DNA of 64,000 nucleotides, from the NCBI RefSeq assembly GCF_900176505.1, contig NZ_FWYB01000003.1, positions 62,001-126,000 on the forward strand, read 5' to 3'. The notes beneath the pieces were generated by a model that saw only the letters and a list, made by a program, of their open reading frames with translations, had not been told where the DNA came from and ran no database searches. Below, one piece after another: positions 43,523-53,031 of this stretch. Origin of the DNA: Pedobacter nyackensis. GTDB taxonomy: Bacteria; Bacteroidota; Bacteroidia; Sphingobacteriales; Sphingobacteriaceae. Each line of letters starts with the position of its first letter. The stretch's first letter is position 1. The position numbers and the translations under genes were made by a program.

Positions 43523-44755
43523 ATGAATAAGAAATCCGCTGTATTGTCCTATCCATGGATAATCGTAGCCGTATTATGGGTTGTCGCTTTCCTTAATTAT
43601 TTGGACAGAATCCTGATTACCTCAATGAGGGATCCCATTGTAAACGAATTTGGGCTTACTGATGCTCAGTTTGGCTTATTGACTTCTGTGTTTTTATGGT
43701 CATATGGTTTTCTCAGTCCTTTGGGTGGGTATCTGGCCGACCGGTATAGTCGTAAAAAAGTAATTGTTTTTAGCGTATTTGTTTGGTCGGCCGTGACGTT
43801 GTGGACTGGCTTTACGCGGTCTTTTGAAGAAATGATTGTGGCCCGGATTTTTATGGGGGTTAGTGAGGCCTGTTATATCCCGGCTGCATTGGCCTTGATT
43901 ACAGATTATCACAAAGGCCGCACCCGATCGCTGGCCACAGGTTTACATATGAGTGGTCTTTATGCTGGCCTTGCGCTGGGCGGTATTGGCGGATATATTG
44001 CTGAGATTTGGGGTTGGAGATATGGTTTTCAGATTTTTGGCGCATTTGGTGTTTTGTATTCCCTGGTGCTATTGTCGGTATTGAGAGATTATAAAAACAG
44101 TCCTGAAGAAGATGCGGAGGAAGAGAAACTGGGGGCTGAACCGGGTATGAGTCTTGCGCAAACTTTTCAGTTCCTTTTTAGTAAAACCGCCTATGTCATT
44201 TTGCTGATTTATTTTTGTGTACTTGGGATGGTCAACTGGCTGGTGAACGGCTGGCTGCCTACTTTTCTTAGGGAGCATTTTAACTTGAACCTGGGAGAGG
44301 CAGGAATGTCGGCAACAGGATATATACAGATAGGCTCTTTTATTGGAGTAGTGCTTGGGGGCTTATGGGCAGACCGCTGGGCAAGGACGAATGTAAAGGG
44401 TAGGGTTTATGTAGTGATCATTGGCTTCTCTGTTGGTGCTCCGGTTTTGTTTCTGATGTCTGCTACCAGTGTATTTTGGATTGCCATTTTGGCCATGATG
44501 TTTTTTGGAGTGGCAAGAGGTTTTAACGACGCCAACCTGATGCCGATTATGCGTCAGATTGTTGATGGCAGGTACAGCGCGACAGCATATGGCTTCCTTA
44601 ATTTTTTAAGTACTATTGTTGGCGGTATTATGGTGTATGTAGGAGGGGCTTTGAAAGATGCAGATATAGGATTGGCTATTGTTTACCAGGTATGTGCGGT
44701 AATTATGATACTGGCAACCTTTACTTTGTTTGCATTGAAACTGAAACGGCAGTAA
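43523..44755 (+). CDS. nanT: MFS sialic-acid transporter (NanT-like)
   Basis: A 410-residue inner-membrane protein with about 12 membrane segments. The first reads SYPWIIVAVLWVVAFLNYLD and is followed by GGYLADRYSRKKVIVFSVFV, the MFS loop 2-3 signature; GGLWADRWARTNVKGR is the matching second-half loop. It is of the anion:cation/sugar-acid type. Location at the end of an operon with sialidases, nanA and nanM makes Neu5Ac the likely cargo. The operon ends here with an intrinsic terminator; ManNAc epimerase and kinase are not found nearby. Confidence 0.88.
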   Translation: MNKKSAVLSYPWIIVAVLWVVAFLNYLDRILITSMRDPIVNEFGLTDAQFGLLTSVFLWSYGFLSPLGGYLADRYSRKKVIVFSVFVWSAVTLWTGFTRSFEEMIVARIFMGVSEACYIPAALALITDYHKGRTRSLATGLHMSGLYAGLALGGIGGYIAEIWGWRYGFQIFGAFGVLYSLVLLSVLRDYKNSPEEDAEEEKLGAEPGMSLAQTFQFLFSKTAYVILLIYFCVLGMVNWLVNGWLPTFLREHFNLNLGEAGMSATGYIQIGSFIGVVLGGLWADRWARTNVKGRVYVVIIGFSVGAPVLFLMSATSVFWIAILAMMFFGVARGFNDANLMPIMRQIVDGRYSATAYGFLNFLSTIVGGIMVYVGGALKDADIGLAIVYQVCAVIMILATFTLFALKLKRQ

Positions 44756-44757
44756 AG

Positions 44758-44790
44758 TAAAGCTACTGGATCTATTTCAGTGGCTTTTAT
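44758..44790 (+). terminator. Intrinsic terminator after nanT
   Basis: Stem AAGCTACTG (with flanking A) paired with CAGTGGCTT, one G-U pair, loop about GATCTATTT, followed by TTTAT. It starts just after the nanT stop and ends the sialic-acid operon. Confidence 0.7.
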
Positions 44791-44865
44791 TATTTAAATA
44801 GCCTCCGGTATATCACGTTATTGCTATATTGTTTACCTTCAAATTTAATAATCAGAATTTTGATA

Positions 44866-45459
44866 ATGGTGGATACAATAACGGGCAAAGATTTACATGC
44901 AATTATCAGTGAAGGGCAAATTCAGGAATTTACGAAGTTTTACAGTTTTTTTTTCGAGAAACTATTACTTACAAGCGATAAGTATGTAAAGGATCTTTTT
45001 ATTGGTGAGGAGATCGTACAAAATGTATTTTTAAAGATTTGGGAGACCCCCGAAAACCTGGAAGAGATCAAATCCATTAAATCTTATCTTTATAAATCGG
45101 TGATCAATGCATCTATCAATCATGTTAACCGACAAAAGAATATCGAGCAACACCATCAAAAAATAGCAGCGGATTATTCAGAAGAACATTTAATAGAACT
45201 GGATGAAGAAAATGAGCTGATCATTTTATTGCATCGTGAAATTGATAAACTCCCTCCTCAATGTCGAAAAGTTTTTAAATTGAATCGATTTGAACACTTA
45301 AAATATAAAGAAATAGCCATGTTGCTTGATATTTCGGAGAAAACAGTCGAAAACCACATAGGTATAGCGCTAAAAACACTCAGAAAAGCGATGTTGGCTA
45401 AAGAAACGATCTATAACGCTCCTAGCAGCAAGTTGATATTCAGGATGTTTCTTTATTAG
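44866..45459 (+). CDS. ECF-type RNA polymerase sigma factor
   Basis: A 197-residue sigma-70 family protein. A TTG at 44821 would add 15 hydrophobic residues that do not fit the family; the ATG at 44866 (MVDTITGKDL) is preferred. Region 2 is around LFIGEEIVQNVFLKIWETPE and SIKSYLYKSVINASINHVNR; region 4 is PPQCRKVFKLNRFEHLKYKE and LDISEKTVENHIGIALKTLR. This is the Bacteroidota ECF type that works with a FecR-like anti-sigma factor and an STN-containing SusC, which are the next two genes. The likely result is induction of the operon when the outer-membrane receptor is loaded. Confidence 0.9.
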   Translation: MVDTITGKDLHAIISEGQIQEFTKFYSFFFEKLLLTSDKYVKDLFIGEEIVQNVFLKIWETPENLEEIKSIKSYLYKSVINASINHVNRQKNIEQHHQKIAADYSEEHLIELDEENELIILLHREIDKLPPQCRKVFKLNRFEHLKYKEIAMLLDISEKTVENHIGIALKTLRKAMLAKETIYNAPSSKLIFRMFLY

Positions 45460-45526
45460 TTCGTTTTTTTAAAGAAATCCTTAGGGGTTTTCTCGTCCCC
45501 ATTTGTCATAGTATAGAACCAATGCT

Positions 45527-46510
45527 ATGTACATGCCTCAAAACGATAAATTCCTGCACACAATAACGGAATATTTAAATGATACCTCCGACGACGCGCT
45601 TCAATCAGAAATCGAAAGATTTCGTGCCGAATCAGCAGAAAATGAACGCTACTATTTAGAAATAGAGAGAATCTGGAATTATTCGGCCAGAGCCTCAAGA
45701 CTGGATGGCGTAAATATTTCGGCATCAACCCAACGATTTAAAGAAAACTTAAAACCACATACTTCGAGCCGATCAATTAGGTTAACATGGTTTAGCCGGG
45801 TGGCTGCCGCTGTATTGGTTTTGTCAATAGGTTATTGGACCTATCTTCAAATTACTGAACCGACCTACCTTATAAAAGCAACGGTAAAAAACCAGCTTGA
45901 TTCCCTACGCTTAACCGATGGTTCGACCATTATTTTGGCCGAAAACAGCGAGTTAAAGTATCCCGATAAATTCGAAGGCCCAACCCGAGAAGTAGTTTTA
46001 GCTAAGGGACAAGCCTTTTTTAAAATCGCAAAAGATAAAAAACATCCATTTAAAGTGCTGATGAACGAATCTGAAGTGGTTGTTTTAGGGACTTCCTTCA
46101 ATATTAAATTAACAGCAACCAATATTGATCTTGGCGTTAAAACGGGTAGGGTAATGTTTTCTCCTTACAAGCATGGCCCGACTTCGCTGTTAACAGCTGG
46201 ACAGGCCCTGTCCTATGATGCTAAAAAGAAAGAATTTTTAACCAAAAGGGCAGAAAATCAGGATGCCTGGCTTACTAAAGAACTGGTGTTTTCGGACGCG
46301 CCATTGGAAGAGGTTTGTACCCAGCTAACCGATTATTATGGCATACCCGTTAAACTGCAGGATCATAAGCAAAGTTCGAAGAAATTGAACGCCAGGTTTA
46401 GTAACCAAAGCCTGGATGAAGTACTGCTTGTATTACATGAGACCTATGATTTTAATATCAAAAAAGAAAATAACCAAATCATTTTAACAACACCTAAACC
46501 AATCAATTAA
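45527..46510 (+). CDS. FecR-type anti-sigma factor
   Basis: A 327-residue protein with a cytoplasmic N-terminal region (residues 1-90), one membrane segment (VAAAVLVLSIGYWTYLQI, about 89-106), and a periplasmic FecR domain (LRLTDGSTIILAENSELKYP, VLGTSFNIKLTATN) plus a C-terminal STN-like tail (DAPLEEVCTQLTDYYGIPVK). A second ATG follows two codons later. It would hold the ECF sigma factor inactive until the STN-SusC signals across the periplasm. The 67-base gap after the sigma gene contains a weak GGGG/CCCC inverted repeat and an ATTTGTCAT motif that may be the sigma-dependent promoter. Confidence 0.9.
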   Translation: MYMPQNDKFLHTITEYLNDTSDDALQSEIERFRAESAENERYYLEIERIWNYSARASRLDGVNISASTQRFKENLKPHTSSRSIRLTWFSRVAAAVLVLSIGYWTYLQITEPTYLIKATVKNQLDSLRLTDGSTIILAENSELKYPDKFEGPTREVVLAKGQAFFKIAKDKKHPFKVLMNESEVVVLGTSFNIKLTATNIDLGVKTGRVMFSPYKHGPTSLLTAGQALSYDAKKKEFLTKRAENQDAWLTKELVFSDAPLEEVCTQLTDYYGIPVKLQDHKQSSKKLNARFSNQSLDEVLLVLHETYDFNIKKENNQIILTTPKPIN

Positions 46511-46517
46511 AACCACT

Positions 46518-49500
46518 ATGAAGAAAAAAGTGCTGCTTATTTGCGCCATTTTTTGGACTCTCTTTGCCAGAGCTGATTTTCAGCAGGGTAAGACTAAACC
46601 AGAAAGATTAGAAAATTATTTAAAGAAGATAGAACAAGCGCATAAGGTAAGCTTTGTATACGACGCTGAAGAAATTAGTAAAAATATGATGTTGGAGGTG
46701 CCCGAAAAATTAGGTACCATCCAGGAATCACTGGCGCCATTAAAACAAAAAAACATCAGCTACCGACAAGTTGGCAAGCAAGTGATATTAAAGGTTGATG
46801 TCAGCGCTGCAAAACCTGCACAAAATATCATTATTAAAGGAACGGTAAAAGATAAAAAAGGAGGTAAGGGTATTCCAGGGGTAAGTGTGGTGATAAAAGG
46901 AACCACTACCGTCGTATCTACCAATGATAATGGGGAATATCAGATTGCGGTAAAGGACATGTCGAGTGTTTTAGTATTCAAGTATTTAGGCTATAAAACA
47001 GCAGAAGAAACTGTTGGTGCAAGAAAAGTTATTCATGTAAGCCTGGAAGAAGATGCGGGTCAGCTTAAAGAAGTAAATATTGTATCTACAGGTTATCAGA
47101 ATTTAGATAGAAAGCTGTTTACGGGTTCAACAACAAAAGTTAGCGCAAAGGATTCTGAAAGAAGTGGGGTGCCTGATGTGAGTCGTATGCTGGAAGGGCA
47201 GGCTGCCGGGGTTTCTGTACAAAATGTTTCCGGTACTTTTGGCGCAGCGCCAAAAATCCGTGTTCGTGGAGCCACCTCTTTGTCGGGGGATAATAAACCG
47301 CTATGGGTGGTAGATGGAATCATCATGGAAGATGTGATCAACATTTCTAATGAAGCACTCTCCACAGGAGATGCGGGTACCTTGATTGGCTCATCGGTAG
47401 CGGGTTTAAATCCGGATGATATCGAATCGTTTACCATCCTTAAAGATGCTGCTGCAACAGCGATGTACGGAGCAAGAGCAATGAATGGGGTGATTATTGT
47501 AAACACGAAAAAAGGTAGAGATACCGAGGGTAAGGCAAACATTAGCTATTCGGGTACGCTGACTACTTATCTAAAACCAAATTACAACAATTTCGACATC
47601 ATGAACTCTGCAGAACAGATGTCGGTATTGCTGGAAATGGAGAACAAGGGATATTATACACATAGTTCATTGGCAAACTCTTCAAATGGAGGCGTTTTCA
47701 ATAAGATGTATAACCAGATGTATGAGTACAACAGTGGCAGTGATTCCTTTACCTTGAAAAATAATTTGGACAGCAGACTTAACTTCTTGAGCAGGTATGC
47801 TAAAGCCAATACCAATTGGTTTGATCTGTTGTTTAAGAATTCGCTGCTTATGGAACATTCATTGAGTGTCACCAGTGGTACTGCAAGGGCTCAAACGTAT
47901 ATTTCGACGAGTTATACCCACGATAGTGGACAAACACTGGGTGATAATGTGAAACGTTACACGGCAAACTTGAGAAGTTCATTTAAGGTGAATGATCGGT
48001 TAAGCGCCGAATTATTGGTAAATGGATCGATACGTGATCAAAGATCACCGGGGACGTTAACCCGTCAGTCTGACCCAGTATTTGGTCAGTACTCCAGAGA
48101 TTTCGACATTAATCCGTATTCCTACGCTTTAAATACAAGTCGTGTATTAACACCATTTGCTGAAGACGGAAGTTTAGAGTTTTTTACACGTAACTACGCG
48201 CCTTTTAACATCATGAATGAGCTGAAAAACAATTACCTCAGTTTGAAAATGCTCGATTTAAAAGTACAAGGCGGGATTAAGTATAAAATTATACCTAAGC
48301 TAACCTACTCTGTAGATGGATCCTACCGTTATGCCCGTTCAGAAAGACAACACCATATTTTAGGGAATTCGAATATGGCAAGTGCTTACAGAGCAAATCA
48401 AAATCCTACAGTTAATAAGGACAATCCTTTCCTATACGATAATCCTGATTTCCCAAATGATCCCTCGGTAGTTGTATTGCCGGAGGGCGGGTTTTTTAAT
48501 GTGGTTAATAATAATATCCTCAACTATTATCTGAGAAATAACTTAGAATTTGACTCGAAATTTGGTGAGGATCATCGATTGAATGTTTTTGGTTCTTACG
48601 AAATGCGTTATACCGATCGCCAGAATTCTGATTTTGACGGTGTGGGTTACCAGTATGACAACGGGGGACTGGTAAATCCAAATTACAGATACTTTAAAAA
48701 AGCAATTGAAGGTGGAGATCCTTATTTCGGTATGGGTTATGGTTATGATCGTTTCCTGGCCGTTATGGGAAGAGCTGCCTATGCTTACAAAGACAAGTAT
48801 AGCCTGAATGCAACCGTTAGAAATGATGGTTCCAATTTGATGGGGAAATCAAAGGTTGCACGCTGGTTGCCTACATGGAACATATCGGGAGCCTGGGACA
48901 TTGATCAGGAAGAATTCTTTAAAGGCATACAGCCGGTTGTCTCTGGAGCCAGAGTTAGGGCTACTTATGGTTTGGTGGGTAGTTTAGGTGCCGCAACAAA
49001 CTCGTCGGCGGTGTTTTATAACCGCATTACCTATAGACCTCATGAAGCGGAGAAGGAAGCGCAGACGTATACCTCGAGCTTAGAAAACTCTGAATTGACC
49101 TGGGAAAAACTATATGAGTTGAACTTAGGTACTGATTTAACCTTATTTGACAACAAGATCAACTTAACTTTTGATTATTACAAAAGGAATATCTTCGACC
49201 TGATCGGTTCGATCAGAACTTCAGGTATTGGTGGTCAGTTTACTAAATTGGCCAACTACGGTGAAATGAAAGCGCATGGTTATGAGTTAACCATAGCCGG
49301 TAATCCGGTAAAAACTGCTGGTGGTCTTAAATGGAGAACGCAGTTTAACTTCGGTATCAACAAGAATGAGGTAACAAGATTAGATGTAGATCAAAACATC
49401 TGGACCATGGTTAGGGCCGAAGGAGCGGCGAGAAAAGGGTACGCGCAAAGAGGCTTATTCTCTATTAAGTTTGATGGTTTAGATCCGACTTATGGATACC

Positions 49501-50135
49501 CAACATTTGTTGGTGTGAACGGAACCAGGCACGAAACCAGTATTTATCTTCAGGATACCAATATCGAAAGTCTGGTTTATCACGGCCCTGTTGATCCTAC
49601 GTTTACAGGTGGTTTCTGGAACCAGGTTTCTTATAAAAACTTCACTTTGTCGGCCTTGCTTACCTTCTCGACAGGGAACTATGTGCGATTGCAGCCTACG
49701 GTTACTTCGAACTACGATGATATGACCGCCATGTCGAAAGATGTGTTAAACAGATGGATCATGCCAGGTGATGAAAAGTTGACAAATGTCCCGGCAATTT
49801 TGGACAAGTTCACTACAGCGGCCAGGGTATACAGACCAAATGGAAGTGCTGTTAGTGCAGCTTATCCCTATAATGCTTACAACTATTCTGATGAGCGCGT
49901 GGCGAAAGGCGATTTTGTTCGTCTTAAGAATGTTAGCGTCTCTTACCAAATACCTGCAGGTGTAGCCAGTAGACTGGGGCTATCCGGTGCTCAGTTATCA
50001 CTGGTAGGGAACAATGTGGCTTTATTGTATGCAGATAAGAAATTGAACGGTGCAGATCCGGAATTCTTTAACAATGGTGGGGTAGCGATGCCGATTCCAA
50101 GACAGTATACAGTTGCTTTAAAGGTTGGTTTTTAA
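46518..50135 (+). CDS. SusC/RagA-family TonB-dependent transporter with STN signalling domain
   Basis: A 1205-residue outer-membrane transporter. After a signal peptide (VLLICAIFWTLFARA), residues about 30-95 form an STN/secretin-like domain (LENYLKKIEQAHKVSFVYDA ... KQVILKV), the part that contacts FecR. Then come a CarboxypepD-regulatory-like domain, a plug (LWVVDGIIMEDV, SFTILKDAAATAMYGARAMN) and a barrel ending RQYTVALKVGF. It is seven bases after fecR and ten before susD. With the zinc metallohydrolase downstream, a peptide or protein fragment is a more likely cargo than a glycan; that is inference. Confidence 0.93.
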   Translation: MKKKVLLICAIFWTLFARADFQQGKTKPERLENYLKKIEQAHKVSFVYDAEEISKNMMLEVPEKLGTIQESLAPLKQKNISYRQVGKQVILKVDVSAAKPAQNIIIKGTVKDKKGGKGIPGVSVVIKGTTTVVSTNDNGEYQIAVKDMSSVLVFKYLGYKTAEETVGARKVIHVSLEEDAGQLKEVNIVSTGYQNLDRKLFTGSTTKVSAKDSERSGVPDVSRMLEGQAAGVSVQNVSGTFGAAPKIRVRGATSLSGDNKPLWVVDGIIMEDVINISNEALSTGDAGTLIGSSVAGLNPDDIESFTILKDAAATAMYGARAMNGVIIVNTKKGRDTEGKANISYSGTLTTYLKPNYNNFDIMNSAEQMSVLLEMENKGYYTHSSLANSSNGGVFNKMYNQMYEYNSGSDSFTLKNNLDSRLNFLSRYAKANTNWFDLLFKNSLLMEHSLSVTSGTARAQTYISTSYTHDSGQTLGDNVKRYTANLRSSFKVNDRLSAELLVNGSIRDQRSPGTLTRQSDPVFGQYSRDFDINPYSYALNTSRVLTPFAEDGSLEFFTRNYAPFNIMNELKNNYLSLKMLDLKVQGGIKYKIIPKLTYSVDGSYRYARSERQHHILGNSNMASAYRANQNPTVNKDNPFLYDNPDFPNDPSVVVLPEGGFFNVVNNNILNYYLRNNLEFDSKFGEDHRLNVFGSYEMRYTDRQNSDFDGVGYQYDNGGLVNPNYRYFKKAIEGGDPYFGMGYGYDRFLAVMGRAAYAYKDKYSLNATVRNDGSNLMGKSKVARWLPTWNISGAWDIDQEEFFKGIQPVVSGARVRATYGLVGSLGAATNSSAVFYNRITYRPHEAEKEAQTYTSSLENSELTWEKLYELNLGTDLTLFDNKINLTFDYYKRNIFDLIGSIRTSGIGGQFTKLANYGEMKAHGYELTIAGNPVKTAGGLKWRTQFNFGINKNEVTRLDVDQNIWTMVRAEGAARKGYAQRGLFSIKFDGLDPTYGYPTFVGVNGTRHETSIYLQDTNIESLVYHGPVDPTFTGGFWNQVSYKNFTLSALLTFSTGNYVRLQPTVTSNYDDMTAMSKDVLNRWIMPGDEKLTNVPAILDKFTTAARVYRPNGSAVSAAYPYNAYNYSDERVAKGDFVRLKNVSVSYQIPAGVASRLGLSGAQLSLVGNNVALLYADKKLNGADPEFFNNGGVAMPIPRQYTVALKVGF

Positions 50136-50145
50136 AATTTGAAAA

Positions 50146-51624
50146 ATGAAAAGATTTAATAAATATATAGTATCATTAATTGGCGCTTCGGTATTGTTCT
50201 CCTCTTGTGAGAAGTATCTCGACCAAAGTCCGGATATGAGAGCTGAGATCAACAGCATAGATAAAGTTGGTCAGTTGCTGGTCTCGGCCTATCCAAAATA
50301 CAATTACCTGGCCATTGCCGAAACCTATTCAGATAATGTGGTGGATAAAGGTTTTGGCGTGGGACACATCAACGAACCTTTTGTAAGTCTTTACGCCTGG
50401 GAGGATATTGAGGACAATGGTAACAATACGCCAATTCAATATTGGAATGCCTGTTACACGGCTATTAACAATGCCAACCAGGCCCTGGAGGCCATTGTAA
50501 AAAACAAGTTTGGCGATGAAGCAAAACAATATAGGGGAGAGGCTTTGGTAGCAAGAGCTTATGCGCACTTTATGCTGGTTACTTTTTTTGCAAAGGAATA
50601 TACCATCGGCGAGGCTAACACTGCTCCGGGTATTCCTTATATACTTGCTCCCGAGACCACCACATTGCCGCAATACAATAGAGGTACCGTGGCTTCGGTA
50701 TATGCACAAATAGAGAAAGATCTTGAGGAAGGTTTGCCTTTGCTTGAAGGCGGTAAATGGAAAGTCCCTAAATATCATTTCACGCCTGCAGCAGCACATG
50801 CTTTTGCATCACGGTTTTATCTGTTTAAGGGCGACTGGGATAAAGTGATCCAACACTCTACTTTAATGGTTCCCGGTGGTAGTTATGTGAACAATTTGAG
50901 GCCCTGGAATACAGCTTTAACGAACTATACGGCGGCAGAGTTTCCGGTTGAGATTACGAAAGCGGATAAGAGTTATAATATCCTGTTAAGTGAAACCTTT
51001 TCAACTTTTCAAAGAAGCAGCATTAGCGGGACAACGAGATATGGTTTTGGAACGACCATTTTCCAGAATATCTATAATGGCTTAACGGTAACGGGTGCAA
51101 GATTTTATAATAAGGGCCTATTGTGGTCGGATAATAACTATACAACTTTTGTGTTCAAGGAGTATTTTCATTACACCAATGTTACAGCCGGAACTGGTTT
51201 GGCATGTTTGATGCAGCCGCTATTTATTAGTGATGAAGGCTTAATGAACCGTGCAGAAGCTTATATTCAAAAGGGGGAGTTTACCGCTGCTTTAGCCGAT
51301 CTGAATACTTTTGCAGCTGTACGTATTACCGGCTATAATCCCACTACCCATGCGGTAACGCTTGCTAAAGCTAAGACCTTCTTTAAGGTAACTGATGATA
51401 AAGATGCATTAATCAAAACCGTTTTACAGTTTAAACAAATCGGCTGGATGAATGAAGGGATGCGTTGGCTTGATATTTTAAGACATCACCTGCCAGTAGT
51501 ACATAATCATTTGGCAATAGACGGTACAGAAACCTTCAGAACACTGGAACCAAACGATAACCGGAGAATGTTCCAGATACCAAAAGAAGCACAAATAGCA
51601 GGTGTAGCATTAAATCCAAGATAA
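50146..51624 (+). CDS. SusD/RagB-family lipoprotein
   Basis: A 492-residue lipoprotein with lipobox LFSSC (Cys about residue 21) and SusD-type helical repeats: INNANQALEAIVKNKF, YRGEALVARAYAHFMLVTFF, LMNRAEAYIQKGEFTAALAD. The C-terminal QFKQIGWMNEGMRWLDILRH is typical. It forms the surface lid for the STN-SusC transporter encoded ten bases upstream and is followed after two bases by the zinc metallohydrolase gene. Confidence 0.92.
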   Translation: MKRFNKYIVSLIGASVLFSSCEKYLDQSPDMRAEINSIDKVGQLLVSAYPKYNYLAIAETYSDNVVDKGFGVGHINEPFVSLYAWEDIEDNGNNTPIQYWNACYTAINNANQALEAIVKNKFGDEAKQYRGEALVARAYAHFMLVTFFAKEYTIGEANTAPGIPYILAPETTTLPQYNRGTVASVYAQIEKDLEEGLPLLEGGKWKVPKYHFTPAAAHAFASRFYLFKGDWDKVIQHSTLMVPGGSYVNNLRPWNTALTNYTAAEFPVEITKADKSYNILLSETFSTFQRSSISGTTRYGFGTTIFQNIYNGLTVTGARFYNKGLLWSDNNYTTFVFKEYFHYTNVTAGTGLACLMQPLFISDEGLMNRAEAYIQKGEFTAALADLNTFAAVRITGYNPTTHAVTLAKAKTFFKVTDDKDALIKTVLQFKQIGWMNEGMRWLDILRHHLPVVHNHLAIDGTETFRTLEPNDNRRMFQIPKEAQIAGVALNPR

Positions 51625-51626
51625 TT

Positions 51627-53030
51627 ATGAGAACGTCATTATATAAACTAACAGCAATTGTTCTACTTTTTGCACTTTACTCTTGCAGTAAGGAAGAAAA
51701 TTTAGAGGTTGATCTGAACAAATTCAATGTGGATACCTATGTTAAGGGGCCTATAGATAATTGGTTGATTACGAATTTGGAGCAGCCTTTTAATATCCAA
51801 ACCGCTTATAGATTTGAAAGGAATCTGACTGATGTAGACCGGGATTTATCGCCTGTGGACTTAGGTAAGGTTGAGCCTATGATGAATGCGGTATTGCAAA
51901 CTTTTTTAAAGCCGTACGAAAAAATTGCGGGCAAAACTTTTATCAAGACTTATACCCCAAAGCAATTTGTATTGTATGGTTCTCCATCTTACAATTCTAA
52001 TGGTTCAATTACTTTGGGTTCAGCTGATGCGGGCAGAACCGTGATTTTATATGAGTTAAATGGATTGGATTTCAGTAATCCAACTGATGTGAAAAGGAAA
52101 ATAAGGACCATACATCATGAGTTCACACACATCTTAAACCAGAATATCGTCATTCCGTCAGCTTTTGAGCAGCTTTCGAAAGCTGATTATACCGCAAACT
52201 GGACTGGTACTGGAAATACTGCTGCACTTGCAAAAGAATTGGGCTTTATCTCGAGATATTCGAGAAGCAGCTATGGAGAGGATTTTGCCGAAATGGCTGC
52301 ACATTTATTGGTGGAAGGTCAGGTTTACTTTGAGAATTATTTAGCCAGTTCGAATGAAGAGGCTGCAGCTAAATTAAGGGAAAAAGAGAAATTGATTTAT
52401 GGCTATTTTAAAGACTTCTATAATATTGATTTTAAAGCCTTGCAAAATGAAGTGCAAAATGTTTTAAAGACGGTTTATGGGGCTACAGATCCTTTAGATT
52501 TGGGACAAACATTTCCTTTCTTGTTAAAGGGTGCTAAGATTAACAACCTGGTGTATAACCCTGCTGCTGCCCATTATACAACTTATGGTTCATCAGCGGC
52601 TTTTACCGCGGTGTACGATAAATATAAAGCAGCCTTAGCCGCAAATGGAAGAAAATTAAGCAATTTCCAATTCGTGTTTTCAAAGGCCTCGGTGATGGTA
52701 TTTAGGGTGGTACATGCTAATGCTGTAACCAATCAGATCGCTACCGCAGATTATAATTTTAATTATACGATAAATACCAATACGGGAGAGGTGCTATTTA
52801 CAAAAGCTATTCCTGAGGGTACTGGGGTACCGTATACTAATGGTCAGGATCCAACTGTTTTACCGGCATTTGAATCCATTATGCTGCCTTATTTAACGAC
52901 CAAAATATTTATTGCGTCCTGGCTTCCAGATGCAATATTGCCTACAAATCCATTGTATGGAACTTTTGCAGGGTTTTCGGTAAAAGGAGCACCGACAAAC
53001 TATTTCTACGGACCTATATTTAAAAAATAA
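51627..53030 (+). CDS. Zinc metallohydrolase lipoprotein linked to SusC/D import
   Basis: A 467-residue lipoprotein (ALYSCSKEEN, Cys about residue 20). HHEFTH at residues 163-168 contains the HExxH zinc motif (His164, Glu165, His168), and YGEDFAEMAAHLL further on offers the third acidic ligand, a gluzincin-like layout. This matches the family of putative substrate-import-associated zinc metallohydrolases that recurs next to SusC/SusD pairs. Likely a surface peptidase that cuts the substrate before import. The C-terminal 200 residues look like a separate beta-rich domain (FKKAS-type repeats absent) with no motif I recognise. Confidence 0.85.
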   Translation: MRTSLYKLTAIVLLFALYSCSKEENLEVDLNKFNVDTYVKGPIDNWLITNLEQPFNIQTAYRFERNLTDVDRDLSPVDLGKVEPMMNAVLQTFLKPYEKIAGKTFIKTYTPKQFVLYGSPSYNSNGSITLGSADAGRTVILYELNGLDFSNPTDVKRKIRTIHHEFTHILNQNIVIPSAFEQLSKADYTANWTGTGNTAALAKELGFISRYSRSSYGEDFAEMAAHLLVEGQVYFENYLASSNEEAAAKLREKEKLIYGYFKDFYNIDFKALQNEVQNVLKTVYGATDPLDLGQTFPFLLKGAKINNLVYNPAAAHYTTYGSSAAFTAVYDKYKAALAANGRKLSNFQFVFSKASVMVFRVVHANAVTNQIATADYNFNYTINTNTGEVLFTKAIPEGTGVPYTNGQDPTVLPAFESIMLPYLTTKIFIASWLPDAILPTNPLYGTFAGFSVKGAPTNYFYGPIFKK

Positions 53031-53031
53031 C

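Noticed and set aside
45460..45526. Terminator between the sigma factor and fecR
   Set aside because: The GGGG/CCCC inverted repeat is only four pairs and is not followed by T residues.
50329..50799. 156-residue minus-strand frame inside susD
   Set aside because: Antisense to the conserved SusD helices; composition follows the complementary codons.
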